The notes beneath the pieces are model-generated. The model was not told the DNA's origin. It was given only the letters and a program-made list of their open reading frames with translations, and ran no database searches. A stretch of DNA of 64,000 bases from Sitta carolinensis. Lineage: Eukaryota; Chordata; Aves; Passeriformes; Sittidae. Within the stretch, counting starts at the first letter, position 1. The number at the start of each line of letters is the position of its first letter. The stretch is from positions 28,281,501 through 28,345,500 of the forward strand of contig JAVUNC010000004.1 of assembly GCA_032173965.1 (NCBI GenBank). The letters are read 5' to 3'. The translations under genes and the position numbers were made by a program. Positions 25,573 to 36,749 of this stretch are shown here, in pieces.

Positions 25573-26563
25573 CAAACCTGCCTTCCTTCTGAACCTTGAT
25601 TTATATATTATACCAATTGTCAAATGAATATTCAAATAGGGGGTTGGTCTTCTTTTCCTCCTGGGTAGGCTTTGATAGTAATAGCCATGAATCCTAATGG
25701 CCATTCTCATCCAAGGTAAGAAAGGTGTGGTTTACAGTGTCTTCACATGGGTGCCCCATGTTCAGAGGAGGACCTAATTACATGCAGAACTTTCTACTTC
25801 AAGTGCTGAAAACATAAACTCGGTATTCTTACATGCAATGTTACACCAATAACTCTTTTTCTGACTTGGCTGGGTTTTAAAATAGAAAGCAGCTGCAGAT
25901 GCATATAAAAGAGGGGACTAATTTGATTAGTAAACATATCTAAAGGCTTGAACTTTTTGAGGATCTTACTGTCTAATTTCTCAACCCTTAATGGAGCTGA
26001 AGTGTAAAGGAAGAACCGTCTTCTGCTTCTGGAAAGGAAAATGGAGAAACTTATACATTCCTGATGGATTGCTGTAAAATCAGGAGGCCACTGCAAGCAT
26101 TTCCTCCATATCCACTGTTTTGGAGGATATCGCTTTTAATCGATCTTTCCTGTTCAGGATTCACTAGCTGCTTTCATACTAGCAATCTCTGCATTTCTAT
26201 GCCAGAGTAATTTACAGTTCTCTGTTTTAATTTTCTTGTAGTGTTATCTGGAAGTTCTTCACAATGCCATTCTGTATGATTATGAAAAAGCTGTTCAACA
26301 ATAAAATATAGTAGAGATCTGGTTTTAGTTTGCTAAAAAAGCTGTGATTAAAAACATCTATTGATTCCCATTTATTTATTTATTTCCCTCTGTGTGTGGC
26401 TTTTCTACATCAAATTTTCTATCTCTATGCCTGTGAATTTACTTCTTGCATAACCTTTCAATATCCTGAATAACTTAGTTCACATCTTTATAGATTTTGG
26501 AATTATAGGTTTAGTTATTATTTCCCTAGAGATAAAACAATAGCATCTCTTCTTTGCTTCAAT

Positions 26564-26910
26564 TTACTGCTTCTGGGAAGCAATAATTCTACTCTGCTCT
26601 ACATTACACCAAGCAATGTAACGTTCATAGAATATTTTTATTAATTCCCTGCTAATGATTTTCATATCTGTTTGCCTCCTTAGTAATCTCTCGTCCTCTG
26701 TCAAGTCCTCCCCATCTTTCTTTAATGGTTTATATTGGATATCTAACCATGAGTAAGCTCGACAAATAAACATGTAAATGATCTCTCAGTCTCAGCTTTT
26801 CTTTTCTCTCCTCCCTGCTTCATCATTTCCATCTTCTGAACTCACTTCCTTAACATTGCCTTCAGTCTCACTCTCTTTGCTTTTGTCATCAGTACACACT
26901 TTATCAAATC
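26564..26910 (-). pseudogene. Coding-like remnant, unknown origin
   Basis: On the minus strand a frame at 26564-26773 reads protein-like: KKDGEDLTEDERLLRRQTDM, then KIISRELIKIFYERYIAWCN, then VEQSR and a stop after ASQKQ. Just upstream, in another frame (about 26800-26910), there is a Lys/Glu/Ser-rich peptide (SETEGNVKEVSSEDGNDEAG, then RREKKS and a stop). Together they look like pieces of one charged protein separated by a frameshift, as in a decayed retrocopy or retroelement ORF. I see no A-tail or target duplication and do not recognise the protein. It could be chance. Confidence 0.25.
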
Positions 26911-29106
26911 ACCTTAGTGACTGAAAAATGCTTGGCTTCAGCACCTGTGATGCCCAGTCAATCTAAAATGGTGTTGTAGGTGACCTTGCCCCCTCACTAT
27001 TGCCTGTGGTTTTCATCTTTATGTCTTTATGTCATGCACTTAAATGCCAGTTCATTCTATCTCCTGCATCAGTTTCCATCTTCTATCTTTCTTTATGCCA
27101 AGTCTTTCTTTTCCTTAAGAAGTATTTTCTGTATTTAAGGAGAGGCTGCCTGAGACTATGGTTTTAGTAGCATGAATGCACAGTAATACTAAGAGGAATG
27201 GAAACAAATAAAGCTCTTTCAGAAACACAGTACCTTTGATGTGGCTCTGGGTCTATTTGGCTGCTCATATCTTTATCTTCTTCAAAATAATGCCCAGAAG
27301 GTGGAGTTCTCTTCTAATTAATGGAGTACAGCTTCCTACTATATGTTTAAAGTGTTTTTCTAAATTACACATATTTCAGGAAGTATTCCATTTATCGCAA
27401 GAATACAATTTCTTCTAGCTGCTCATAAAAAAACTGTTTACATTTTCATTACTTCAGCTGTGTTTTCTTCAAACTTTTTACTCAGATTAACAAATTAATT
27501 CTGTTCTTTACATTACACATTTGCTAGCTTCATATAGCCATATTAAACTTAGAGTGTGCATTACTAATCAGTAAATAGTAAAAAATTATTAAAAATTTTA
27601 AAAATGCTGAGCTTCCATTCCCCCCACCCCCTTCCCCCAGGGAACATGCAGAAATAGACATAGAAATAATAGAAATATGATATTAAATTATAGAAATATG
27701 TTATGATTTTCTGTGGTATGAAATATCATAGAAATTCCATAATAGCTATTTTCATGTAGCTATTTCCATTCTTTCTCAGGGAATTAGCTTTAATATTTTC
27801 CATAATTATTTTAAAAAAATATTTATTGCCTATAACAACAATTTTTAATTATCTAATTATTGTTTGAACTTTTTAATTTTTAGATTTTATTTCCATACCT
27901 GGAACAAAGTTATAATGAATGTGCTATCAAAAATCACTTGTGAGACTGCATATGCATATGGGATATTTCATGAGTCTATGAAATTTGTATATTCTTGAGT
28001 TCTTCCTCAAATACACAATTTCATACTGAGAATCAAAAGTACACACAACCAAAAGAAAACATTTGCATGCTGCCTATGATTTTTTTTTTGAAATTATGTA
28101 AGTAGCAGAAAAAAATCTGAGTTATTATTAAATGCATCCTGATCATTGCCTGAAACCATGCTGCTTTCTAAGTTGTCCTATATATCATACTGATCATATT
28201 ATGGTAATGAGTAACTCTTTTACCCACTGCACTGTCTTTAGAAAACAGAAGGGAAACATTCAGAGATCACTGTTAAGGTGGCTTCTTGATCACCCGAAGC
28301 ATTATTCTTAACCTTCACCAGCGCGCCCATTTAAGACAGAATTTGCTTGATACCAAAGGAAGGATTTATGCAAAGTTCATCCTTGATTAGTGAAAATATC
28401 TATGAAGTGTCTACTTCTGCTTTTGCCTATGCTGGTACTGTGTTTTGCTACCCAAAGCTTGAATAGTGAGATGGTTGTTGCTTTGGTCTGACGAGCTTCG
28501 GGAATGCAAGTGCACAGCCGCTTCTAGGGACATCCTGTCTTTTCTGCCATGCAGCAGTAGGTTCTAATTGAAGAATTTATTGCTTCTGTGTGGATAGCCA
28601 TGAGAAGTAGTAGATCTGTTAAGTTATATTTTCTTAGATGCCTTTTTCTGAACATAGTTTGATTTTGGTTCACTGTGAGGAGATTTCATGAATATTACTT
28701 AGAGAAGGAAGTTGCCTTGTTTTTCTCATGTTCATGTAAGACGATGCCACTTCACCACAGTCCTGTTATACATAAGCTTGTAGGTGGTAAGAAGTGAGTT
28801 TATCTTTGGACTGAGAGAAGGATTTTAATCAAGCCTGCTCACATGCATAGTTCTGTAGCAAATCTGGAGATCCACAAATGAGTCTCCTTTAAATGGGGGT
28901 TTCACCATTTGTGTTTGTTGAAAATTTTCTTTAAAATGGTGGGATTTTAGTGGATAGATAAAGTCCGTTATAAGTATCTTCTTCAATATGTCCATCTGGG
29001 TCTTTGTTGATGACCCAGGCAAGACTTTGTTCCCCATGTATCCAACATTGGCTGACTTAAATAAGCGTCTTTATTCTGTAAAAAGCAAAGGCTTTACATT
29101 TAGTGT

Positions 29107-29895
29107 TGTGTTAGTTTGAAAGACATGTCTACTAGGGAAGGCAGGAGTCTCCCTTGGAATGGAGAATGTAAACCTCCTCTCTCCGAATTGTTAAAATTTT
29201 GAAATTAAGGGGAAGTATTATATAATTATAGTGTGTATAAATAGGCAAACAAAACAACAAACAGAACCAGGGACCCAGTCACAGTTTTCTCTGCCGCTGG
29301 CACCTTTCCCCTTTGGTGCAGCTACCATCACAGCCGGCAGGAGTGAGCAGAAATCCCAGGGTGCTGGGTGAGATGTCTCAGAAGCCCAGCGGCGGTAGCT
29401 GGAGCTGCGGAAATGTCCCGGCAGGCAGAGGGTGCGGGACACAGCGTGGGGAAAGCCAGAGCAGCAGCGAAGGAGCAGCGGGCGCGGGGCAGCGGCGGCG
29501 CGGCTGCCGGCGGGGCAGGCGAGGCGGGGCAGGGTCCCGCGGCACACGGGCAGACAGACGGCGCTGGGTGCCGCAGGGCCGAGCGCCAGCCGGGCCGGAC
29601 AATGCTCCCCGCGGGAAGCGACAGCCCGGCCATTCCCAAGGACGCCCAAAAGCGAGAGCCCAGCTGGGCCAGCCCGCATCCTTTACCTGCCTCAAAATCC
29701 CACGGTATCTCTGTCCCTCCAAAAGAAAGCTCCCAGAGAGAAAAAGTGTAGCGAGGTGCCACACTACTCTCCCGACTTCAGCTACTTCTTTTGTCTTTCT
29801 CAAGTACCCACAAGTACCCATTAAGTATCCAGTAATCAGTTACCTAGCAACTTCTGTGAAAAAAATTCTGTAAGAAAGAAACCCAATCCCCAACA
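29107..29895 (-). mobile_element. Solo LTR A, GC-rich, degenerate 5-bp duplication
   Basis: 789 bp from TGTGTTAGTTTG to CCCCAACA. Flanks AGTGT (29102-29106) and AGGGT (29896-29900) match at four of five positions, a worn target duplication. It is homologous along its length to LTR B at 31307: both share GGAGAATG.AAA.CTCCTCTCTCCGA, CAGTTTTCTCTGCCGCTGGC and the same right end. The middle (about 29385-29690) is very GC- and CpG-rich, unlike the intron around it. In LTR orientation it probably runs on the minus strand (starting TGTTGGGGATTGGGT). No gag, pol or env sequence adjoins it. Overlapping open frames on both strands come from the GC-rich composition. Confidence 0.85.
29385..29690. promoter_or_regulatory. 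CpG-rich island-like core of LTR A
   Basis: Dense CG dinucleotides and many GGCGGG/GGGGC boxes (for example GGGGCAGCGGCGGCGCGG) within an otherwise AT-rich 30-kb intron. LTR U3 regions carry promoters, so this is the only place in the window where I would suspect promoter activity by composition. No evidence for a transcript is visible. Confidence 0.4.
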
Positions 29896-30425
29896 AGGGT
29901 CGAAAGAATAATTCTAGAATGTATAAATATTGTTCTAATTGAAGTCATCTTAACAGAGATGTTTTGCAGAAATGCTCAGTATTCTGAATTTCAACACAAA
30001 AACCTTTCATATTCTTTGCTAAAATCATCTGAGTCAATAGCAATACTATTTTACCCAGAAACAGATTAAGCAGGAGCCGTTCCAGAAGGGCAGTAAAACA
30101 TTGTTTCAAAAATCAAAATGTATTAAGTGATGAGCTCAAGTTTACTAAATGCTGAATAATATATTCCTAATATACCATCAATGAGCAAGTCAAAAAAGGA
30201 AAAGAAAATTGCAAATAAGACTGCTAATATACACAGTTTTTCTCTGTTGTCTGTAACTGAAATGCAATCAAATTCTGTATCTTGACTTATTGCAAATTAG
30301 AGACCAACGTGTTTACTGTGCTATAAAGCACAACACACACAGAATATTATTACATATATGAAAGCAGAATCAGAACTGGTATTGCAACTAAGGGAGATGC
30401 CTGTAGCAACCTGTAGATCAGGTCT

Positions 30426-30690
30426 ATAGCTTGCCCTGTGAGGGGAGGAGGTGAGGCAGGTGCTGCACTCTCTCTAGTAACCAGTGACAGGACTCAAGGA
30501 AATGGCTGAAGCTGTGTTGGTGAGGTTTAGGTTGGATATTAGGAAAAGGTTCTTCACTCATAGTGTGGTTGGGCCCTGGAAAAGGCCAAGGGAAGTGTTC
30601 ACAGCACCAAGCTTGACAGAGTTCAGCAAGCATTTGGACAACACTCTCAAGCTCATGGTGTGACTCTTGGGGTAGATGTCCTGTGCATGC
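30426..30690 (+). mobile_element. CR1 LINE 3' fragment, sense on +
   Basis: The reverse complement of this stretch matches the same CR1 part found at 32455-32700: both give SHTM, LRxLSKxxLN, LGxVxxSL and Q.PTTL-like pieces in translation. So the two fragments belong to the same CR1 subfamily region but lie in opposite orientation, on either side of LTR B. It is strongly mutated and carries no useful frame. Confidence 0.75.
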
Positions 30691-31306
30691 TGTAATTTTA
30701 AAACCTGAATCTCTGTTGTGAGAGCTGAAGTTGCATTTAGTCCACGAGAAAACATCCAGTTGTTTTTCTGTTACGTCTTTCAGTGAATCTGATTTTCTGT
30801 TCAAATTGATTAATATTATTCAAGGGGCTAATTCTGAAGTTTTACCAGATTTTGTTGAGTACAGGAGGCTAATGGTGAATCCAAAGAGAAGGGGAAAATG
30901 ATCCATGACACTTACTCGGTTGCTTTTTTTTTGTCATTGTTAAGCAACCCAGATCAATCGGAGAGCCACTAGAAGTTGCATTAGGCAGCTTGTAACTCAC
31001 TCAGGGTTATAGGGATCAATGCAATAATACATTTCAGCCTAGTTTTTCTAGGCCATGATCTACAAGAGCTACTCATACAGGAACTATTTTTTTCACTCCA
31101 AGTTTTCTTGACACATTAATTAGCCACTTTTGTGCTTAAATATCATTCACATATTATTGTGTGTGACCAGGTCATTGTTATAGTGATAGAAAACTGTCTA
31201 TTCCGTCAGCTTGACATTAATCAGTTACAACAATATTTTGTATTACTTGGTTTTAGTATGATCAAACTTAATAGTTGCCAATTCTGAAATTTTCAGTAGA
31301 GCAGTA

Positions 31307-32070
31307 TGTCTTCGTTTGGAAGACAGGTATCTGCTAAGGACAAACAGGATCCTCTCCTGAAATGGAGAATGCAAAACTCCTCTCTCCGAGTTGTTATAAT
31401 TTTAGGATTAAGGGCTCTCAGGCAAAGATATGAGGATAGGGATAACAATTCTTTACTTGTGTTTATTAGCAAGGCAAAACAGAACAATAACTATGAGATG
31501 AACAGCAGACAGAACCAGGGAAACAGTCCCAGTTTTCTCTGCCGCTGGCACCCTTTCCCCGTTGGTGCAGTTCCCGACACAGGCAGCTGTGGTGCAGAGA
31601 TGCAGAGGTGCAGCATCCCGGGATGCTGGAGATGGATCAGGAGCTCCCCGGCGGTGGCTGGAGCTGCAGCACGAGTCCCGGCAGGCAGGGGGTGCGGGCT
31701 GAGGCATGGAGAACACTCGGAGCAGGAGCGAAGGGACAGCAAGGGGGGCAGGAACTGCAGCGGCTCCCAGCCAGGCAGACAGGGACAGGGTCAGGATTGC
31801 GGGGCACACACGGAGAGACCGTGGCAGGAAACCCCGAACTCCGCTCCAGCGGGGCCAGTGAAAGAAAAAATCTCTCCCGGAGTCTGGAAACCACAGCCTG
31901 CTGTTTCCTTCTCCCAACAAGCAATCCCCAAAAGAGAAGTCCACGTGCTCCTACTCTCCCTCCACCTCAGCCACTTCTTTTGTCTTTCTTAACTATCCAT
32001 AAGTACCCAGTTATCAGTTCCCTGGAAATTTATGGGAAAAAAATTCTACAAGAGGACCCAACCCCCAACA
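31307..32070 (-). mobile_element. Solo LTR B with perfect 5-bp duplication (CAGTA)
   Basis: 764 bp from TGTCTTCGTTTGG to CCCCCAACA, flanked by CAGTA at 31302-31306 and 32071-32075. The TG...CA ends and perfect duplication define the integration exactly. It is the same family as LTR A, 1.4 kb upstream, and lies in the same orientation. On the minus strand an AATAAA occurs near 31462-31467, which supports a minus-strand LTR sense. The perfect duplication suggests it is younger than LTR A. Open frames of 83-228 codons on both strands inside it are composition artefacts. Confidence 0.9.
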
Positions 32071-32408
32071 CAGTATCAAACAGGTTGTCTACAATTGCAA
32101 CACGAAAATGAAATAAAGGGAAAAGAAGTATTTGTAAAGGATATAAGAATTAATCCATTACAGTTCAAAGCAATCTCTAAATTGATTAGACTATACTACT
32201 TATATGGATTCTTCTGAATCAGTAATTACTATGGAATCATCAAATATTTATGTATTCTTATGTGTAATTGAACTATTGTCATGTAGTTTTTACCAAAGTA
32301 AATCAAAAAATACTGAAGGAAGCCTTCTGTCTCAGGCTTCCACCACCCAGAGCTCAACCTGCAGCTTACATTGCAGATGTGCACAGTGAGTACTTGTACT
32401 AAGTCACA

Positions 32409-32905
32409 GAATGATGCAAATATAGAATATGCTGAGTTGGAACAGACCCATTATTGAGTCCAGCTCCTGGCCCTGTGCAGGACAACCCCAAGAGTCACAC
32501 CATGTGCCTGAGAGCTTTGTCCAAACACTTCTTGAATGGTGTCAGGCTTGGGACTGTGACCCCTTCCCTGAGGAGCCTGTTCCAGTGCCCAACCACCCTC
32601 CGGGTGAAAATCCTTTTTCTGGTATTTAACCTATACCTCCCCTGACACAGTTTCAGGCCATTCCCTTGGATCCTGTCACTGGTCACCAGAGTAGAGAGAT
32701 CGGTACCTACCCCTCCACTGCCCCTCTCGAGGAAGTTGTAACTACAATGAGGTCTCGCTTCAGTCTCCTCCAGGCTGAACAGATCAAGTGTCCTCAGCTG
32801 CTCCTCACACGGCTTCTCCTCCTGACCCTTCACCATCCTCTTCACGCTCCTTTGGACACTCTCTAGTAGCTTAATGTCTTTCCACTATTGTGGCGCCCAA
32901 AATAG
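32409..32905 (-). mobile_element. CR1 LINE fragment, sense on minus strand
   Basis: Antisense CR1 text: ATAGAATATGCTGAGTTGGA near the 3' end, then the ORF2 C-terminal region (CTCCAGGCTGAACAGATCAA, CCTTTGGACACTCTCTAG). The minus-strand frame 32495-32845 translates the thumb/C-terminal part of CR1 ORF2 (EEQLRTLDLFSLEETEARPH, LSTLVTSDRIQGNGLKLCQG, VVGHWNRLL). About 0.5 kb is kept, with the 5' part missing. Confidence 0.88.
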
Positions 32906-33855
32906 CAGACAGGACTCATAGGAATTGCCGTGATACAAATGAATAAAAAAGGATTTTCCATATTGGAAGAGTCTAATTTAACATGACATATAAAGATTTT
33001 CCTCAGCTTCTTCTTAGGTAATTTTAATTTTCCTTTTTTTTTTCCTGTTTTTTCATCTTTTTTTCCCACTTTATGTTTTTATTCTTATTAGTATTCTCTT
33101 TCACTGTATTTCCAGTAGTATACAATTTGTGTGTTTGTATAAAGAAGCAAAAATACTCATACCACAGCACCTAAAATTATCCTTTTTTGCCAAGCCACAA
33201 ATAAAGGACATGATGATTTGGTATGGTAATTTAAAATAATAATTAACAAAACCCAACCCTATGAGAAATGTTTGGGGTTTTTTTCAAATGAGAAGACATA
33301 GTCCTTGCGTGGCACTTGCAGAATTGAATTGTTTGGGTTCCAGAATTTGAAGCATTGTTTTCTGATACAAATCTAACATAAAAAGAATACAATAAAGTGC
33401 AAAGCAAATGATGTGTTGCTATCTATGTATAAGAACAAGAACCTTGCATTTGAATTTCTGACATACAAATGACCCAGCACATGAGTTATATACATTCTCC
33501 TCTAAAAGACTTGTTTTCAGTTCACAGTAAGTAATTATTTTATGCTGCAGATTAAAACTGAGTTAGAGACCCTCATTTAACAATGGAAATACAGCTGATC
33601 ATGAGCCAGTTTCATTGAAATAAGTAATTGACTAATATTTAATAACAATATTAGCTTTCCTAAAATATACAGATTAAAGTGATACTGAAGAGCTGGGAAC
33701 TATTTCATGTATCCACCTGGTCATGTTGATAGACCTAAACTAGTTGCCTCCAGTCAAATTCCTTTAAATTAACTTATACCTTGGAGCATCAGAGCCACAT
33801 TAGGCACATCCTCATGGAATCATTCAGCAAATTATCTAAAAAAGACCTTATAATC

Positions 33856-34455
33856 TATGTGTATGTGTAAGAGGCAGACTTTGAAGGATGTGGAATATGC
33901 ACTGCTGACTCATATTCAACTTTCCATCACCCGAGACATCTAGGTACTTTTCCATGGCACTGCTTTCCATCATCTCATTCCCCAGTCTGTATGGAAATCC
34001 AGGGTTTGCCTCATCACAGGTGTTGAACCCAGCACTTTCCCATGTTGAACTTCAGATGGCTGGTGATTTCCCAGCCCTCTAATTGATTACTGTCTCTCTG
34101 CAGGGAGGTCTCCCTGACTCCAAGGGAGCTTCAACAGCTCCTGCCAGTTTCATACCATCTGTGAACTTGCCTTACCTGTTCCAGTCCTGCCTCCACATCA
34201 TTTCTGAAGTTGTTGATGAGAACAGGGCCTAGTGACAGTTCATCATTACCCTTTGTGCCTGACCTGTGAGCCAGTTGCTCACCCATCACGTGATGTGTTT
34301 ATCCAGCTGAATGCTGAATCCAGAAAGATTCTGTAAAAGACAGTATCAAAAGCTTAACTGAAATCCGAGATCACATCTACTGGCTTCACTTGATCAGCTA
34401 GGTGGGCTACCTTGTTTTAAAAGGAGATCAGTCTTGATAAGCAATATTTTTGTTC
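33856..34455 (-). mobile_element. Old CR1-like fragment, antisense
   Basis: Blocks typical of antisense CR1 ORF2 remain in order: CATGTTGAACTTCAGATGGC, CTCTCTGCAGGGAGGTCTC, CTGTGAACTTGC, GAAGTTGTTGATGAGAACAG, CAAAAGCTTAACTGAAATCC. Divergence is high, with no open frame. Older than the 20-kb and 40-kb copies. Confidence 0.7.
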
Positions 34456-34498
34456 GATTGTAAGTAAAAAAACTTATCTGAATCATGAATGGGAATAT

Positions 34499-34585
34499 AT
34501 AGGATCATAGAATAATTTGATTTGGAAAAGAGCTTCAAGATCATTGAGTCCAACTGTAAATCCAACACTGCCCAATAAACACATA
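34499..34585 (-). mobile_element. Short CR1 3' end
   Basis: ATAGGATCATAGAATAATTTG and AAGATCATTGAGTCCAACTG are the antisense of the CR1 3' terminus. Fewer than 90 bp remain. It is a separate insertion from the fragment ending near 34455, because here the CR1 3' end faces left again. Confidence 0.8.
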
Positions 34586-34897
34586 TAAGCTGTAAGTCAA
34601 AGTTTTAGGTTTTATGCTTTGTTTTAGTTATTCATCACCTAAACAATAACAAATGTTTTGGAATTTTTGGTCCTGGGTATTGTTTAGGTGCCATGATAAA
34701 TGGCCCTATTTAAAATACAGAGGGAGAAAGAGTACAGAAAGTACTATCTGAGACCCTCACCATTTATCCAGTCCTAAAGTGGTTTTCTGTTTTGCAGAGT
34801 GAATTCCATTGAATAACATTGATTTCCTATTTCAATAAAGGAAACTGTCATCCGAGAGGGGGATGAAATATTAAGGCTCTACTATCTAATTAGATGA

Positions 34898-34899
34898 GA

Positions 34900-34931
<32 letters not shown>

Positions 34932-34937
34932 TAGATA
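34898..34937. repeat. (GATA)5(GACA)3(GATA)2 microsatellite
   Basis: Exactly ten tetranucleotide units: five GATA, three GACA, two GATA, 40 bp without interruption. A compound GATA/GACA array is a classic polymorphic marker type. Confidence 0.95.
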
Positions 34938-36602
34938 CATGCACAGGTATGTACTGTGTAAATAAAAAAACCAGCCCAGTATTGTCTTACACAGGCTGTA
35001 TTAAGTTTTAAAAATTAATTAACTGTTAGTTTAGTTTTATTTATAGGAAAAATAAAATAATTTTTAAATTTTAAGAATTATTGGAAAAAAATCCGTTTTT
35101 ACAATGTTAATATATTCTGTATAAGCATTGATTGTATGTGGAAGCACACAATCTATTTTATGCCCAGTAATTCTGAAACACCTGAACTCTATTCCCTCCA
35201 CGTACCACCTGAACATCCCCTTGGTGCTGGGAATGTATTTGCCAATTGCAACCTGCAGGGGATTGTAACTAGCATTATAAAACCCTGATGATAGTTTTAT
35301 AATGGAAAGTCTGAAACAACAAGTACCACCTTGTTAATGTGATTCTGTAATACATAACCAGTCTAATTTGAAGATAAGAGTCAATTATTAAGGAGTATAA
35401 TTTTAGAGTTAATATTGTTAATTTTACTCTTTTCTTGGATTTTAATTACAATTTTCTTTCAAATAAAAATTTCTGAAAAGACACCTAATAGTTTTCTACT
35501 TTAATTTTCCTGTTCTGCTTGTTTTTATAGCTGTCCCCCATTGTATTGATATTTAAGCATCTTGCAGAGTCCTTGCAGTGAAATCATTATGCAGATCAAA
35601 GTATAATCCTGATATCCAGACTCATCCAACTACATTAGCCTCTGCATAAATTTATTAGTAAGGGCATTGCACAGGAAATGGCTATCAATATGGCTTACAT
35701 TAAGAGTGGAGCTAGGCTCCAAATGTGGTGTTTGTCATTTCTCTGAGTGTATGTAAATGCTTGTAGCCCTGTCAATTCCTTTAAAGTAGTTTGAGTCTTA
35801 CTAGGCAGTGACTTTGTTTTAATGGAGTTGTACTTGGATTTCACAACAAAGCTGAAACTGATTTCCAGGTGATAGTTGAGTTAGAAAATAAGGAAAAAAA
35901 TGGAATGAGTAAACCAAATTCCAAAGTGACTATTACTAGATTTGAGACCTATTTCCTCTTTCTTGATCTATCTTTTATAGATATAACACTGATGTTTGGG
36001 TGTTGAGGTTTTTTAGGTGGAAAAAATACAATTAAGAATTCAAAATTGAGGTTATTCTTTCAAGAAAAATAGATTAGGTGCTATACTGCTTTACTTCACT
36101 TTGTGTGAAAACAACAAGGTCTTTTAATATGTTAATCTTCTTAATGGATCTATCTTGAAATTGTGCCTGTATAGAGGATAAAAGTTCTTTTATTGTTTCA
36201 TTTGCCCATATCTGGAAGTTATGTTTCCCAAAGCAATTTTAAGCATCCTCTTACTTTTATTGTCACAATTGATCATTTAAGAATTTGCTCTGAAGACACA
36301 ACACTGTCCTTATGTGTGAATTTCAGGGTATAAGCCGGTACATTCAATAATCTCTGTTAAGAAATTTAATCAGAATCTGGCTGACAAAAGTTATGATCAA
36401 TACCACACAATTAATCCATAGGAGAACTGCATAATAAACAGGAGATTATGCTTCCTGAGCTAGTTAATGTCCTATGAATTCCTGCTTTACTTGAAATATG
36501 TCATTAAAAGTCTTGTTACCGCTGTACTGTTGTCACTCTATGATGCTTTAACATATGAAACACAATTTTAAATTTATATGATTTTATGATTTCTCTTACT
36601 AG

Positions 36603-36749
36603 TGGCTAGCATTCAGAAGCTTCCTGCTGCATCTGTTTTAACTGACATCAATTTCCCCATGAAAGGAAGAAAAGGAATGGTTGATTGGGCACGAAACTCA
36701 GAAGACAGGGTCGTCATTCCGAAAAATATCTTCACTCCTATGTCAACAG
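36603..36749 (+). CDS. ADGRB3: ADGRB3 coding exon C (GAIN domain)
   Basis: A 147-nt exon that completes the split valine (g|tg) and encodes [20 protein letters not shown], then a basic KGRKG segment, [17 protein letters not shown] and IFTPMST, leaving a trailing g. The acceptor is TTCTCTTACTAG and the donor is ACAG|GTAAAA. The segment spans the change from helical subdomain A to beta-rich subdomain B of GAIN; the [15 protein letters not shown] block is strongly diagnostic for BAI3. Read-through into the following intron stays open for 18 more codons and stops at 36803, so retention of the short intron C-D would truncate the protein. As I recall the mammalian protein, one residue is missing at the C/D junction here (PMST-ELDES versus PVSSKELDES). 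Confidence 0.97.

Larger units (their letters stand above)
6307..36602 (+). other. ADGRB3 intron B-C, 30.3 kb, repeat-rich
   Basis: The largest intron of the window. It carries at least six CR1 pieces, three solo LTRs and the cryptic exon candidate at 23965. Stretches with nothing I can support: 6307-8617, 9936-20013 (apart from a pyrimidine tract, a T-rich run and a 12-bp hairpin), 21446-23500, 25573-26550, 26911-29100, 32910-33855 and 34590-36602. These are AT-rich and may hide conserved non-coding elements that need alignment to see. Confidence 0.85.

Noticed and set aside
25128..25710. Frames of 71-146 codons near 25.1-25.7 kb
   Set aside because: They fall in or run out of the solo LTR at 24951-25572, and their Lys/Gln-rich text comes from an AAGCA/AAACA-rich stretch.
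29218..29873. Five overlapping open frames of 127-186 codons on both strands
   Set aside because: They lie inside the GC-rich solo LTR A, where stop codons are rare by composition. Frames on both strands with Arg/Ala/Pro/Gly-rich text and no domain are typical artefacts.
29107..32070. A single provirus with two LTRs
   Set aside because: Each LTR has its own target duplication, and the 1.4 kb between them contains host intron and a CR1 piece with no gag, pol or env similarity.
31306..32111. Frames of up to 228 codons around 31.3-32.1 kb
   Set aside because: They coincide with solo LTR B (31307-32070), and frames on both strands overlap. No retroviral protein motif is visible.
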